A DNA stretch of 64,000 nt. Origin: Amycolatopsis sp. NBRC 101858 (lineage in GTDB: Bacteria; Actinomycetota; Actinomycetes; Mycobacteriales; Pseudonocardiaceae). Below are positions 53,780 through 62,734 of the stretch, piece by piece. Each line of letters opens with the position of its first letter. Within the stretch, counting starts at the first letter, position 1. Under the pieces are notes generated by a model. It was not told the DNA's origin and made no database searches. It saw nothing but the letters and a program-made list of their open reading frames with translations. Location: positions 124,001-188,000 of the forward strand of contig NZ_BSTD01000001.1 in assembly GCF_030269325.1 (NCBI RefSeq), given 5' to 3'. The position numbers and the translations under genes were made by a program.

Positions 53780-54265
53780 CTGAGCGCCGACACCGCCCTC
53801 GACCTGGCGGAACTCTTCCGCGCCCACCGGCCCGGCCTGGTCCGGCTCGCCGTGCTGCTGCTCGGCGACCGCGCGCTGGCCGAAGACGTCGTGCAGGACG
53901 CCTTCGTCGCGCTGGTCCGGCGCCCGCCGCTCGCCGACCCCGCCGCGGCGGGCGGCTACCTGCGCGTCTCCGTCGTCAACGGTGCCCGCTCCGCCCAGCG
54001 CCGCGCGGCCGTGCGGCTGCGGCACCGGCGGGCCGAACGGGACGACGGCCCGCCCGCCGACGCCGGCGCCCTGCTCGGCGAGGAACACCGCGAGGTGCTC
54101 GCGGCGGTGCGGCGGCTGCCGCGGCGCCAACGGGAGGTGCTCGTGCTGCGGTACTGGTCCGGCCTCTCCGAAGCCGAAATCGCCCACACGCTGGGCGTCT
54201 CCCGCGGCACGGTCAAGACCTGCGCGTCCCGCGCGCTCGCGAAACTGGAAGGACAGCTCCGATGA
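53780..54265 (+). CDS. ECF-type RNA polymerase sigma factor with apparent CTG start
   Basis: 161 residues. Region 2 (LAVLLLGDRALAEDVVQDAFVALVRRP) and region 4 (LPRRQREVLVLRYWSGLSEAEIAHTLGVSRGTVKTCASRALAKL) are clear. No ATG, GTG or TTG precedes region 2 in frame; the CTG at 53780 follows GAGGAGG by 5 bases and gives the expected N-terminus. The next candidate (GTG 53852) would cut into region 2.1. Cotranscribed with the membrane protein that overlaps it by 4 bases, a probable regulator. Confidence 0.8.
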   Translation: MSADTALDLAELFRAHRPGLVRLAVLLLGDRALAEDVVQDAFVALVRRPPLADPAAAGGYLRVSVVNGARSAQRRAAVRLRHRRAERDDGPPADAGALLGEEHREVLAAVRRLPRRQREVLVLRYWSGLSEAEIAHTLGVSRGTVKTCASRALAKLEGQLR

Positions 54266-54744
54266 CCGACGTCGAAACCCGGCTGCGCGCCGCTTTCGAG
54301 GCCCTCGCCGACAGCGTCGAGGTCGAGCCCGCGGACGTCCCGGCCCCGCGGCGGCGGGTGCTCGTGCCGGCTCTGGTGGCGGCCGTCGTCCTGCTGCTGG
54401 CCGGCGCGACCTTCGTCGCGAGCCGGGACGATCCGCGCCCCGCGACGCTCGTGCCCGCGGTGTCGCTGCCGCGCCAAACCCACGGCTTCCTGCCGAACTT
54501 CGCGCTCACCACCCACTGCGGCGTCGACGAGATGCAGAGCGGCCTGAACTTCTTCGAGGCCGAACACCCGCTGTACGGCCCGAACGGCGGCGCGCCCGCG
54601 GGCTGGGGCGACCCCTACCAGGAGGGGACGATGTACTTCACCGAGCCGGGCGCCATGGAATTCCGCGACAACCTCGGCCACACCGTGCGGTTCCGGATCC
54701 GCCCCGGCGCGACGGCGTTCAAGCACACCTGCGCAGTGCCGTGA
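54262..54744 (+). CDS. Single-pass membrane protein encoded with the sigma factor
   Basis: 160 residues: a cytosolic helix (VETRLRAAFEALADSVEVEP), one membrane helix (VLVPALVAAVVLLLAGATFVA) and an extracytoplasmic domain with two cysteines. The N-terminal stretch is like that of SigE-type operon membrane proteins in Streptomyces, but there is no zinc anti-sigma HxxxCxxC motif. Position suggests control of the sigma factor. ATGA overlap upstream; 26-base overlap with convergent cobC. Confidence 0.65.
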   Translation: MTDVETRLRAAFEALADSVEVEPADVPAPRRRVLVPALVAAVVLLLAGATFVASRDDPRPATLVPAVSLPRQTHGFLPNFALTTHCGVDEMQSGLNFFEAEHPLYGPNGGAPAGWGDPYQEGTMYFTEPGAMEFRDNLGHTVRFRIRPGATAFKHTCAVP

Positions 54745-55735
54745 GGAACGCGTCCGTCGTCGCGCGGGCGCGGACGGCCAGGCGCAGGTGGTCCGGGCCG
54801 AGTCCCGGGAACGTGTCTCCCCGGCGGACCGCGTAGCCCGCCTCCCGCAGCCGCGCCCGCACCGAAGCGCCGTCCGGAACCCTTACCAGCACGAACGGGC
54901 CGCGCGGGTCGCCCAGTACCGGGACGCCCGCGTCCGCCAGGCCGGACACCAGGTACTCGCGGTCCGATTCCGCCGCGATCGCCAGCTTTTCCGCTTCCTC
55001 CAACGCGGGCGGACGGCAGCACGCCACCGTCGCCACGCCGGCCAAAGTGGACACCGACCACGGCACCTGCACCGCCCGCAGCCGCTCGATGACGTCCGCC
55101 GGCGCGAGCACGTACCCCGCCCGCAGCCCGGCCAGGCCCCACGTCTTCGTCAGGCTGCGCAACACGACGACGCCCGGGACACCGGCGGCCAGGCTCTCGC
55201 TTTCGCCGGGGACCGCGTCCAGGAACGCCTCGTCGACCACCAGCAGCCGCCCGGGACGGGCCAAAGAACGCAGTGAAGCCGCCGGGTGCAGCACCGACGT
55301 CGGGTTCGTCGGGTTGCCCACGAACACCAGGTCGGCGTCATCCGGGACGAGCGCCGGATCCAGCACGAAACCGTCCTCTTCGGACAGGATCACGCGTGAG
55401 ACGGCGTGGCCGGCGGCCCGGAGTGCCGCTTCCGGCTCGGTGAATTGGGGGTGCACGACCACGGCGTGCCGGGGTCGCAACGCCGAAGCCAGCAGCGTAA
55501 AGGCTTCGGCGGCACCCGCGGTGACCAGGACTTCCGACGGGGAACGGCCGTGGCGCGCGGCAACAGCGCGTTCAGCATCCACAGTGGACGGATAAGCCGC
55601 CAGGGAATCCAAAGCGGACGTCAGCTCCTGCCGCAGCCACGCGGGTGGCCGCGGCAGCCGGACGTTCACGGCGAGGTCGACCAGCCCCGGCCCGACTTCG
55701 CGGTCGCCGTGGTGGTGCAGGTCGTAGTCAGGCAT
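54719..55735 (-). CDS. cobC: CobC-type threonine-phosphate decarboxylase-like aminotransferase
   Basis: 338 residues, fold-type I PLP enzyme. PLP Lys in LRSLTKTWGLAGLRAGY, GNPTNPTSV and the terminal LRLAVRARATTD fit the CobC/CobD aminotransferase branch. Its place after cobB, overlapping by 8 bases, supports a role in supplying the aminopropanol phosphate arm. Confidence 0.88.
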   Translation of the reverse strand: MPDYDLHHHGDREVGPGLVDLAVNVRLPRPPAWLRQELTSALDSLAAYPSTVDAERAVAARHGRSPSEVLVTAGAAEAFTLLASALRPRHAVVVHPQFTEPEAALRAAGHAVSRVILSEEDGFVLDPALVPDDADLVFVGNPTNPTSVLHPAASLRSLARPGRLLVVDEAFLDAVPGESESLAAGVPGVVVLRSLTKTWGLAGLRAGYVLAPADVIERLRAVQVPWSVSTLAGVATVACCRPPALEEAEKLAIAAESDREYLVSGLADAGVPVLGDPRGPFVLVRVPDGASVRARLREAGYAVRRGDTFPGLGPDHLRLAVRARATTDAFLTALRRCA

Positions 55736-57059
55736 AAGCCCGGACCCGGGCCGCGAACCGCTGGGCCAGCTCGGGATACCCGGCCCAGTGGACGTGCAGG
55801 TAGGACGCGTGCAGCGTCGGCGACGCGAAGCCGTCCAGCTGCCGATCCCAGCCCCAGGCCGCCGACGCGCCGTGCGACGGCGTCACCTCGGTGCGGTGGA
55901 ACTCGTGCCCGGTGACGCGCTGCCCGGCCGTGGCCAGGACGTTGTCCTCGACGGCGACCGCGCGCCGGTAGCCGAGCTTGCCGCGCGCGGTCATCTTCGC
56001 GTCCGCCGGCACCGCGCCCACCATCGGCACGCCGTCCAGCGACTGGCACAGGTACAGCAGCCCCGCGCACTCCGCGCTCACCGGCATACCCCGGGAGATC
56101 GCCGAAGCCACCTCGGCGCGCAACGCGGTGTTCGCCGACAGCTCCGCCGCGTGCACCTCGGGGAACCCGCCGCCGAAGTACAGCCCGGCACAGCCGTCGG
56201 GCAAGGCCTGGTCCCGCAATGGGTCGACGTCGACCACGTCGACCCCGCAGGCGGCCAGCAGTTCGACGTTCTCGGTGTAGCGGAAGGTGAACGCCGGTCC
56301 GCCCGCGGCCGCGACCGTCACGCGTGGACCGTCCACACCGGACGGTTCCCACGGCGGCGAGGAAAGCGATGACGCGGCCGAAGCGATCCGGACGATCGCT
56401 TCGAGGTCCACGCCGTCCCGCACCCACGCGGCCAGCGACGGCAGCACCCGCTCGGCCTCCGACGCGCGTTCCGCCGCCGGGACCAGCCCGAGGTGCCGGC
56501 TCGGCGCGTGGATCTCTTCGTTGCGGTACAACGCCCCCAGCAGCGGGACGCCGGTGGCCTCCAGCGCGGAAGCGATCTCGTCGAGGTGCCGCTGCGAACC
56601 GAGCTTATTGAGGATGACCCCGGCCAGCCGCACGCGCGTGTCGTAGGACGCGAACCCGAGCACGGTCGCCGCGACGCTGCGCGACGCCGCCGACGCGTCC
56701 ACCACCAGCACCACCGGCGCGTCGAGCAGCCGGGCGACGTGCGCGGTCGAGGCGTAGCCCTCGGTGCCCAGCGCACCGTCGAACAGGCCCATCACGCCTT
56801 CGATGACGGCGATGTCGGCACCGGCGGAACCGTGGCGCAGCAACGGAATCAAGAGGTCTTCGCCCTGCAGGAACGGGTCCAGGTTGCGCGCGGGGCGCCC
56901 GGTCGCCAGGGCGTGGTAGCTCGGGTCGATGAAGTCGGGCCCGACCTTGTGCCCGGAGACGCGGTGCCCGGCCTCGCGCAGCGCCGCCATCAGCCCGGCG
57001 GCGATCGTGGTCTTGCCGTGCCCCGAACCGGGCGCGGCGACGACCACGCGCGCTACCAC
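55728..57059 (-). CDS. cobB: Hydrogenobyrinate/cobyrinate a,c-diamide synthase
   Basis: 443 residues. ATP domain VVVAAPGSGHGKTTIAAGLM and GHKVGPDFIDPSYH; amidotransferase Cys in VSAECAGLLYLCQ. It amidates the a and c side chains. GTG at 57059 overlaps the cobO stop by 7 bases; the end overlaps cobC. Confidence 0.94.
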   Translation of the reverse strand: MVARVVVAAPGSGHGKTTIAAGLMAALREAGHRVSGHKVGPDFIDPSYHALATGRPARNLDPFLQGEDLLIPLLRHGSAGADIAVIEGVMGLFDGALGTEGYASTAHVARLLDAPVVLVVDASAASRSVAATVLGFASYDTRVRLAGVILNKLGSQRHLDEIASALEATGVPLLGALYRNEEIHAPSRHLGLVPAAERASEAERVLPSLAAWVRDGVDLEAIVRIASAASSLSSPPWEPSGVDGPRVTVAAAGGPAFTFRYTENVELLAACGVDVVDVDPLRDQALPDGCAGLYFGGGFPEVHAAELSANTALRAEVASAISRGMPVSAECAGLLYLCQSLDGVPMVGAVPADAKMTARGKLGYRRAVAVEDNVLATAGQRVTGHEFHRTEVTPSHGASAAWGWDRQLDGFASPTLHASYLHVHWAGYPELAQRFAARVRAYA

Positions 57060-57667
57060 TCGATCCCCCGCTGGCCCTTCTGGCCGGCGTCCATCGGGTG
57101 CTTGACCTTGGTCATCTCGGCCACCAGGTCGGCGGCTTCGACCAGCTCCGGCGGCGCGTACCGGCCGGTGATGACGACGTGCTGGTGCCCGGGCCGCGAG
57201 ACCAAAGCGGACACGACGTCGTCCACCTCTAGCCAGCCCCATTTGAGCAGGTAGGAGAATTCGTCGAGGACGTAGAAGTCGTGCGTCTCGGCGGCGAGCC
57301 GGCGCTTGATCTCCGCCCAGCCTTCCCGTGCGTTCGTCGCGTGGTCCTCCTCGGTGCCGGACTTGCGCGCCCAGCTCCAGCCCTCGCCCATCTTGTGCCA
57401 CTCGACCGGCCCGCCTTCGCCGGTGTCGTCGTGCAGCTTGCCCAGCGCGCGGAACGCGGCTTCCTCGCCGACGCGCCACTTAGCCGACTTGACGAACTGG
57501 AACACGCCGATCGACCAGCCCTGGTTCCAGGCCCGCAACGCCATCCCGAACGCGGCCGTCGACTTGCCCTTCATCTCGCCGGTGTGCACGGCGAGCAACG
57601 GCCGGTTGCGGCGCTGGCGTGTGGTCAGCCCGTCGGCCGGGACGACTTCCGGTTTGCCTTGGGGCAT
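57053..57667 (-). CDS. cobO: Corrinoid adenosyltransferase CobO
   Basis: 204 residues, CobA/CobO class. P-loop GEMKGKSTAAFG, VFQFVKSAKWRVGEE and VLDEFSYLLKWGWL. It transfers the adenosyl group from ATP to cob(I)yrinate diamide. Start overlaps the upstream stop by one base (TGATG). Confidence 0.95.
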   Translation of the reverse strand: MPQGKPEVVPADGLTTRQRRNRPLLAVHTGEMKGKSTAAFGMALRAWNQGWSIGVFQFVKSAKWRVGEEAAFRALGKLHDDTGEGGPVEWHKMGEGWSWARKSGTEEDHATNAREGWAEIKRRLAAETHDFYVLDEFSYLLKWGWLEVDDVVSALVSRPGHQHVVITGRYAPPELVEAADLVAEMTKVKHPMDAGQKGQRGIEW

Positions 57668-59625
57668 CAGGCGGCCTTCCCGGTCCGGGCGCGGACGGCG
57701 CTCGCGAGGGAATCGGCGGCGACCTCGCCCAGCGGCACGTGCTCGGCGCCGAGGTGGGCGGCGAGGTCGGCGGCCAGGCCGAGCCGCATCTTGCCGCTCT
57801 CGCAGTCCATGACGATGGCGGTGACCCCGGCGAGCAGCCCGGCCGCGGCCTGGGCGCGCGCGACGGCGTCGGGGCCGCTGGTGGCGCGGCCGTCGGTGAC
57901 GACGACCAGCAGCGGACGGCGCCGCGGGTCGCGGATCTCCTCGACGCGCAGCACCCGCGCGGCCTCCAGGAGGCCTTCCGCGAGCGGCGTCCGGCCGCCG
58001 GTCGGCAGGCTTTCGAGGCGGGACGCGGCCGCGTCGACGCTGATCGTCGGCGGCAGCGCGAGCTCGGCGGCGTTGCCGCGAAAGGTGACGAGCCCAACCT
58101 TGTCGCGGCGCTGGTAGGCGTCGAGCAGCAGCGACAGCACCGCGGACTTGACCTCGCGCATCCGTGCCTTCGCGCCCATCGAGCCGGACGCGTCGACGCA
58201 GAACAGCACGAGGTTGCCTTCGCGGCCTTCGCGCAGGGCGAAGCGGAGGTCCTGACGGCGCAGCTTCAACCCGGCGCCGTCGCGGCCGCGGGCCTTCTGG
58301 TGCGGTGCCGCGGCTTTCACGGTCGCGACCAGGTGCGGCCGCCCGTCCCGGACGCTCGGGGGCTGGACACCGATGGTGCGTCCGCTGTCGGTGATCGCGC
58401 GCGAGCGACGTCCTCGTTCGCCTTCGCCCATGCCCTTGACGCGGAACACGCGGGCCTTGAACGTCTCGCCGGCGCCGACGGTCTTCTGCTGCCCGCCGTT
58501 CTGCTTCTGCTGCGGCTCGCCCTGCGGCGCGTCTCCCTGCGGGACTTCTTGCGGCGCTTCGTCCGGCGTCGAACCGGATCCGGGGCCGTCGTCTTCGGGG
58601 CCCGGCTCCGGGGGCTGGGCGTCCTGAAGGGCCTGCTCCAGCTGCTCTTCCGAGATTCCGGGTGCGTCGAAGGGGTTCCGGCGGCGCCGGTGCGGCAGGG
58701 CGAGCCGCGCGGCGACGCGGACGTCGTCGGTGGTCACCTCGTCGCGCCCGGCCCAGGCCGCGTGCGCGACCGCGGTGCGTGCGGTGACGATGTCCGCGCG
58801 CATGCCGTCGACCTCGAAGGACGCGCAGATCTCGGCGATCTGACGCAGGGCGTCGTCGGGCAGCTTGACGGCGGGCAGCAGCTTCTGCGCCGACTCGATT
58901 TCCTCGGCGAGGCGGGCATCTTCGTCGGCGTACTGCGCGGCGAAACCGTCCGGGTCGGCCTCGTAGGCGAGGCGGCGCCGGACGACCTCGACGCGCTGCT
59001 CCGGATCGCGGCTGGACGCGACCTCGACGGTCAGGCCGAACCGGTCGAGCAGCTGCGGCCGCAGCTCGCCTTCCTCGGGGTTCATGGTGCCGATGAGCAC
59101 GAACCGCGCGGCGTGCGACACGGAGACGCCCTCGCGCTCGACGGTCGCGCGGCCCATCGCGGCGGCGTCGAGCAGGGTGTCGACGAGGTGGTCGTGGAGC
59201 AGGTTGACCTCGTCGACGTAGAGCAGCCCGCGGTGCGCGGCGGCCAGGAGGCCGGGCTGGTAGTCCGTGACGCCTTCGCCCAGCGCGCGTTCCAGGTTCA
59301 GCGAGCCGACGACGCGGTCCTCGGCCGCGCCGACCGGCAGTTCGACCAGCTTCGCCGGGCGCCGGTGGCTCTTCGCGCCCTCGTGCGGGCCGTCCGGGCA
59401 GAGGGGGTCGGGCGCCGCGGGATCGCAGGAGAACCGGCAGCCGTCCACGACGTCGACGCCCGGCAGCAGCCCCGCGAGCGCCCGGACGATGGTCGACTTC
59501 GCCGTGCCCTTCTCACCACGCACCAGCACCCCGCCGACAGCGGGGGAGATCGAGGAGAGGACCAGCGCCAGGCGCAGGTCCGGCAGCCCGACGACGGCGG
59601 TGAACGGGTACGGCTTCAACAGCAC
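57667..59625 (-). CDS. Magnesium-chelatase-type ChlI-ChlD fusion, presumed cobalt chelatase ATPase
   Basis: 652 residues. AAA+ domain with P-loop VRGEKGTAKSTIV and Walker B-like GLLYVDEVNLLHDH, then a Pro/Glu/Gln-rich linker (about 330-400), and a VWA domain with MIDAS motif CVDASGSMGAK and VVVTDGRAT. In actinobacteria such ChlID proteins sit in cob operons and are taken to power CobN in cobalt insertion. CobN is not in the window. GTG start after GGAGGA. Confidence 0.88.
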   Translation of the reverse strand: MLLKPYPFTAVVGLPDLRLALVLSSISPAVGGVLVRGEKGTAKSTIVRALAGLLPGVDVVDGCRFSCDPAAPDPLCPDGPHEGAKSHRRPAKLVELPVGAAEDRVVGSLNLERALGEGVTDYQPGLLAAAHRGLLYVDEVNLLHDHLVDTLLDAAAMGRATVEREGVSVSHAARFVLIGTMNPEEGELRPQLLDRFGLTVEVASSRDPEQRVEVVRRRLAYEADPDGFAAQYADEDARLAEEIESAQKLLPAVKLPDDALRQIAEICASFEVDGMRADIVTARTAVAHAAWAGRDEVTTDDVRVAARLALPHRRRRNPFDAPGISEEQLEQALQDAQPPEPGPEDDGPGSGSTPDEAPQEVPQGDAPQGEPQQKQNGGQQKTVGAGETFKARVFRVKGMGEGERGRRSRAITDSGRTIGVQPPSVRDGRPHLVATVKAAAPHQKARGRDGAGLKLRRQDLRFALREGREGNLVLFCVDASGSMGAKARMREVKSAVLSLLLDAYQRRDKVGLVTFRGNAAELALPPTISVDAAASRLESLPTGGRTPLAEGLLEAARVLRVEEIRDPRRRPLLVVVTDGRATSGPDAVARAQAAAGLLAGVTAIVMDCESGKMRLGLAADLAAHLGAEHVPLGEVAADSLASAVRARTGKAA

Positions 59626-59673
59626 TCCTCCAGGTCGGCGACCGGCCGATCATCGCACAGCGCCGGGCTCGCT

Positions 59674-59679
59674 TAGGGT
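59674..59679 (+). promoter_or_regulatory. -10 hexamer of the cobL operon promoter
   Basis: TAGGGT, 8 bases before the GTG at 59688; the gene lacks a ribosome site, so leaderless. Confidence 0.5.
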
Positions 59680-59687
59680 GGGAAATC

Positions 59688-60839
59688 GTGCGCGAAAAAT
59701 CACGGTTGACGGTGGTGGGAATCGGGGCGGATGGCTGGTCCGGCTTGGCGGAACAGGCCCAGGCCCTGGTGCTCGGCGCCGACGTGGTCCTCGGCGCGCC
59801 GCGGCAGCTGGCGTACCTGCCATCCGACGTTCCTTGCGAGCCTTGGCCGTCGCCGTTGCTGCCCGGGCTCGACGCGGTCATCGCGGAGCACGAAGGACAG
59901 CGCATCTGCGTCCTGGCCAGCGGAGATCCGTTTTTGTCGGGGGTCGGCACCACACTGGTGGCCCATGGATACGAAGTCGAGGCGCTGCCGGCGCTCTCGT
60001 CGGTGACCCTGGCCCGGGCCCGGCTGGGCTGGTCCGCCGAGGAGACCGAGGTGGTGACGCTCGTCGGCCGGTCGTCGGCCCGGGTCGCGCGGGTGCTGGC
60101 GCCGGGGCGGCGGGTGCTCGTCCTGGGTGCCGACGCGGCGGCGTTGCGCTCGCTGCTGACCGTGCGCGGGTACGGCGAGAGCGAGCTGTTCGCGCTGGAG
60201 AACCTGGGCGGGCCGGACGAGCGCATCACCGACGGCTGGGCCGGCGAACCCGGGCCGCTGACGGTGTTCGCGCTGACGTGCGAGGGCCCGGCGCTGCCGT
60301 TGATCGGCATCCCGGACGACGTGTACTCCCACGACGGCCAGCTGACCAAGCGCGACCTGCGCGTCTCGGCGCTGGCGCGGCTCGCGCCGAGCCCCGGCGA
60401 GCTGCTGTGGGACGTCGGGGCGGGCGCGGGCAGCGTCGGGATCGAATGGTCGCGGCTGCACGAGCTGAACCGCGCCATCGCGGTCGAGCAGAACCCGGAC
60501 CGCGCCGAGCGGATCGGCCGGAACGCGCTCGACCTGGGGGTCCCGGAGCTGCAGGTGGTGACGGGTCCGGCCCCGGAGTCGCTGAGCGCACTCCCGGCCC
60601 CGGACGCGATCTTCCTCGGCGGCGGCTTGACGGCCCCGGGCTTGCTGGACGCGTGCCTGGCGACGGGCGCGCGGCTGGTGGCGCACGGGGTGACGCTGGA
60701 GGCCGAGCGGATCCTCGGTGACCTGTACGCCGAGCGAGGTGGTGAACTGCTGCGGATCGCGGTCGAACGCGCCGCGCCGCTCGGCGGGTTCACCGGGTGG
60801 ACCCCCGCCCGCACCGTGACGCAGTGGAGCAGCCAGTGA
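59688..60839 (+). CDS. cobL: Precorrin-6Y C5,15-methyltransferase (decarboxylating)
   Basis: 383 residues, CbiE-CbiT fusion. N-terminal tetrapyrrole methylase (LTVVGIGADGWSGL, VLASGDPFLSGVGTTL) and C-terminal SAM methyltransferase (LLWDVGAGAGSVGIEWSRL). It methylates C5 and C15 and decarboxylates the acetate side chain. First gene of a five-gene cob operon. Confidence 0.94.
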   Translation: MREKSRLTVVGIGADGWSGLAEQAQALVLGADVVLGAPRQLAYLPSDVPCEPWPSPLLPGLDAVIAEHEGQRICVLASGDPFLSGVGTTLVAHGYEVEALPALSSVTLARARLGWSAEETEVVTLVGRSSARVARVLAPGRRVLVLGADAAALRSLLTVRGYGESELFALENLGGPDERITDGWAGEPGPLTVFALTCEGPALPLIGIPDDVYSHDGQLTKRDLRVSALARLAPSPGELLWDVGAGAGSVGIEWSRLHELNRAIAVEQNPDRAERIGRNALDLGVPELQVVTGPAPESLSALPAPDAIFLGGGLTAPGLLDACLATGARLVAHGVTLEAERILGDLYAERGGELLRIAVERAAPLGGFTGWTPARTVTQWSSQ

Positions 60840-60907
60840 CCGCCGCAACGCTCCGCCCGAGGGTCGCGGCAGACCGCTCGCCCGTGCCGGGTGGCGGCGG
60901 CCGATGA
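60836..60907 (+). CDS. Possible 23-codon linker ORF after cobL
   Basis: Starts at GTG in a GTGA overlap with the cobL stop and ends in ATGA overlapping the next mini-ORF. Peptide begins MTAATLRPRV and ends GGGGR. No homology can be judged at this length; plausible role is to keep ribosomes moving toward cobM. Confidence 0.35.
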   Translation: MTAATLRPRVAADRSPVPGGGGR

Positions 60908-60969
60908 CCACACTTCCGGCCGGTGCCGGTGGGCTCCGACCCGCACTCACCCCGCGGAGCAGCCGATGA
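60904..60969 (+). CDS. Possible 21-codon linker ORF before cobM
   Basis: ATG overlaps the stop of the preceding mini-ORF (ATGA) and its own TGA overlaps the cobM ATG (ATGA). Peptide begins MTTLPAGAGG and ends PRSSR. Together with the mini-ORF before it, every base from cobL to cobM can be translated. Confidence 0.35.
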   Translation: MTTLPAGAGGLRPALTPRSSR

Positions 60970-61727
60970 CCGTGCACTTCGTCGGGGCCGGGCCCGGGGC
61001 CGCGGACCTCATCACCGTGCGGGGCCGGGACCTGCTCGCCCGCTGCACCGTCTGCCTCTACCCCGGCAGCATGACCCCGCCCGACCTGCTCGCGTACTGC
61101 CCGCCGGGAGCAACGCTCGTCGACACCGCCGGCCTCAGCCTCGAAGAGATCGTCGGAAAGCTCGTCGACGCGCACAGGAGCGGCCACGAAGTCGTCCGGC
61201 TCTGCTCCGGGGATCCCTCCCTCTACAGCGCCGTCGCCGAGCAGGCCCGGCGGCTCGATGCCGAGAACGTCCCCTACGCCGTCGTGCCCGGTGTGCCCGC
61301 CTTCGCCGCTTCGGCCGCCGCGCTGAAGCGGGAGCTCACCGTGCCCGAAGTCGGGCAGAGCCTCGTCATCACCCGCGTCCAGGCGCGGTCCACCAAGATG
61401 CCGCCCCAGGAAACCCTCGCCGCCTTCGCCGCCACCGGGGCGACGCTCGCGCTGCACCTCGCGATCAACCACGTCGAGCGCGTCACCGACGAACTCGTCC
61501 CGCATTACGGCGAGGACTGCCCCGTCGCCGTCGTCGCGCTCGCGACCCAGCCTGGGGAGACCGTCGTGCGCGGGGTGCTCGGCGAACTCCCCCGCCTGGT
61601 GCGCGAAGCCGGGATGACGCGCGCTGCCACCATCTTCGTCGGCCGGGTGCTCGCCGCCGCGGGCTTTCCGGACAGCTTCCTCTATTCCAGTGCCCGCGAC
61701 CGGGCGAACCAACCGGAGTCGTTGTGA
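60966..61727 (+). CDS. cobM: Precorrin-4 C11-methyltransferase
   Basis: 253 residues. VHFVGAGPGAADLITVRG, LCSGDPSLYSAVAEQ and VVPGVPAFAASAAAL are tetrapyrrole methylase motifs in the CobM pattern (LYPGSMTPP). Methylates C11. No strong ribosome site of its own, consistent with coupling to the mini-ORF upstream. Confidence 0.93.
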   Translation: MTVHFVGAGPGAADLITVRGRDLLARCTVCLYPGSMTPPDLLAYCPPGATLVDTAGLSLEEIVGKLVDAHRSGHEVVRLCSGDPSLYSAVAEQARRLDAENVPYAVVPGVPAFAASAAALKRELTVPEVGQSLVITRVQARSTKMPPQETLAAFAATGATLALHLAINHVERVTDELVPHYGEDCPVAVVALATQPGETVVRGVLGELPRLVREAGMTRAATIFVGRVLAAAGFPDSFLYSSARDRANQPESL

Positions 61728-62734
61728 CCGAATTGCGTTGGGGCCTGCTGGCCGCCGGGACCATCGCCGCCCACTTCGCCGCGGGCGTCGACGAGAGCAA
61801 GCACGGCACGCTCACCGCCGTCGCCGCGCGCAACGGCGACCGCGCCCGCGAGTTCGCCACCCGCTTCGAGATCCCCAAGGCCTACGGCAGCTACGAAGAC
61901 CTCCTCGCCGACCCGGACATCGACGCCGTCTACGTGTCGACGCCGCACGCGCTGCACAAGGAATGGGCCATCGCCGCGGCCGAAGCGGGCAAGCACGTCC
62001 TCTGCGAAAAGCCCCTGACGCTCACCGCCGCCGACGCCGAAGAGGTGATCGCCGCCGCCCGCGCGCACGACGTCTTCCTCATGGAGGCGTTCATGTACCG
62101 CCTGCACCCGCAGACCCGGCGGCTGGTCGAGCTGATCGCGAGCGGCGCGATCGGCGAAGTCCGCGCGGTCGACACGACGTTCTCCTTCGACAGCAACCCG
62201 GAGGAGACCGCGCGCCTCGGCGACCCCGCGCTCGGCGGTGGCGGGATCCTCGACGTCGGCTGCTACTGCACGTCCCTGGCGCGGCTGGTCGCCCAGGCCG
62301 CCACCGGACAGGACGTCGTCGAGCCCACCGAAGTCAGCGGGATGGCCCACCTGAGCGGGCAAGGCGTCGACAAGTACGCCACCGGCCTGCTGCGCCTGCC
62401 CGGCGACATCCTCGCGACGATCTCCTGCGGCATCCGGCTGACCCGCGAGGACGGCATCCGCGTGTTCGGCACGCGCGGGCAGCTCCACATCCCGCAGCCG
62501 GCGTGGATCCACCCGCTGCGCAAGCCCGGCGTCTCCCGGATCGTCCTGACCCCGGCCGACGGCGAGCCCGAGATCATCGAGGTCGAAGCGACCCAGGGGG
62601 TCTTCGCGCGCGAAGCGGACCACGTCGCCACGCACGTCGGCGACCGGCAGGCACCCGAGCTGACCTGGGCCGAGACGCTGGCCAACATGCGCACGCTCGA
62701 CCGGTGGCGCGAGGCCGTCGGGTACGGAAAGTGA
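61724..62734 (+). CDS. Gfo/Idh/MocA-family NAD(P)-dependent oxidoreductase inside the cob operon
   Basis: 336 residues. Rossmann start LRWGLLAAGTIAAHFAAGV lacks one usual Gly; EKP motif is present (LCEKPLTLT); C-terminal beta-sheet domain with GGGGILDVGCYCTSLAR where the catalytic D and nearby H are expected. Typical substrates are sugars or dihydrodiols. GTGA overlap with cobM and GTGA overlap with cobK embed it in the operon, although the family is not a known corrin enzyme. It might be a hitch-hiker or an unrecognised reductase. Confidence 0.85.
   Translation: MTELRWGLLAAGTIAAHFAAGVDESKHGTLTAVAARNGDRAREFATRFEIPKAYGSYEDLLADPDIDAVYVSTPHALHKEWAIAAAEAGKHVLCEKPLTLTAADAEEVIAAARAHDVFLMEAFMYRLHPQTRRLVELIASGAIGEVRAVDTTFSFDSNPEETARLGDPALGGGGILDVGCYCTSLARLVAQAATGQDVVEPTEVSGMAHLSGQGVDKYATGLLRLPGDILATISCGIRLTREDGIRVFGTRGQLHIPQPAWIHPLRKPGVSRIVLTPADGEPEIIEVEATQGVFAREADHVATHVGDRQAPELTWAETLANMRTLDRWREAVGYGK

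Noticed and set aside
60840..60965. Possible second cobalamin riboswitch before cobM
   Set aside because: The gap is GC-rich and has GCCGG-type stems, but the GCCACTG B12 box and the GGTGAAAGTCC-like segment are both missing.
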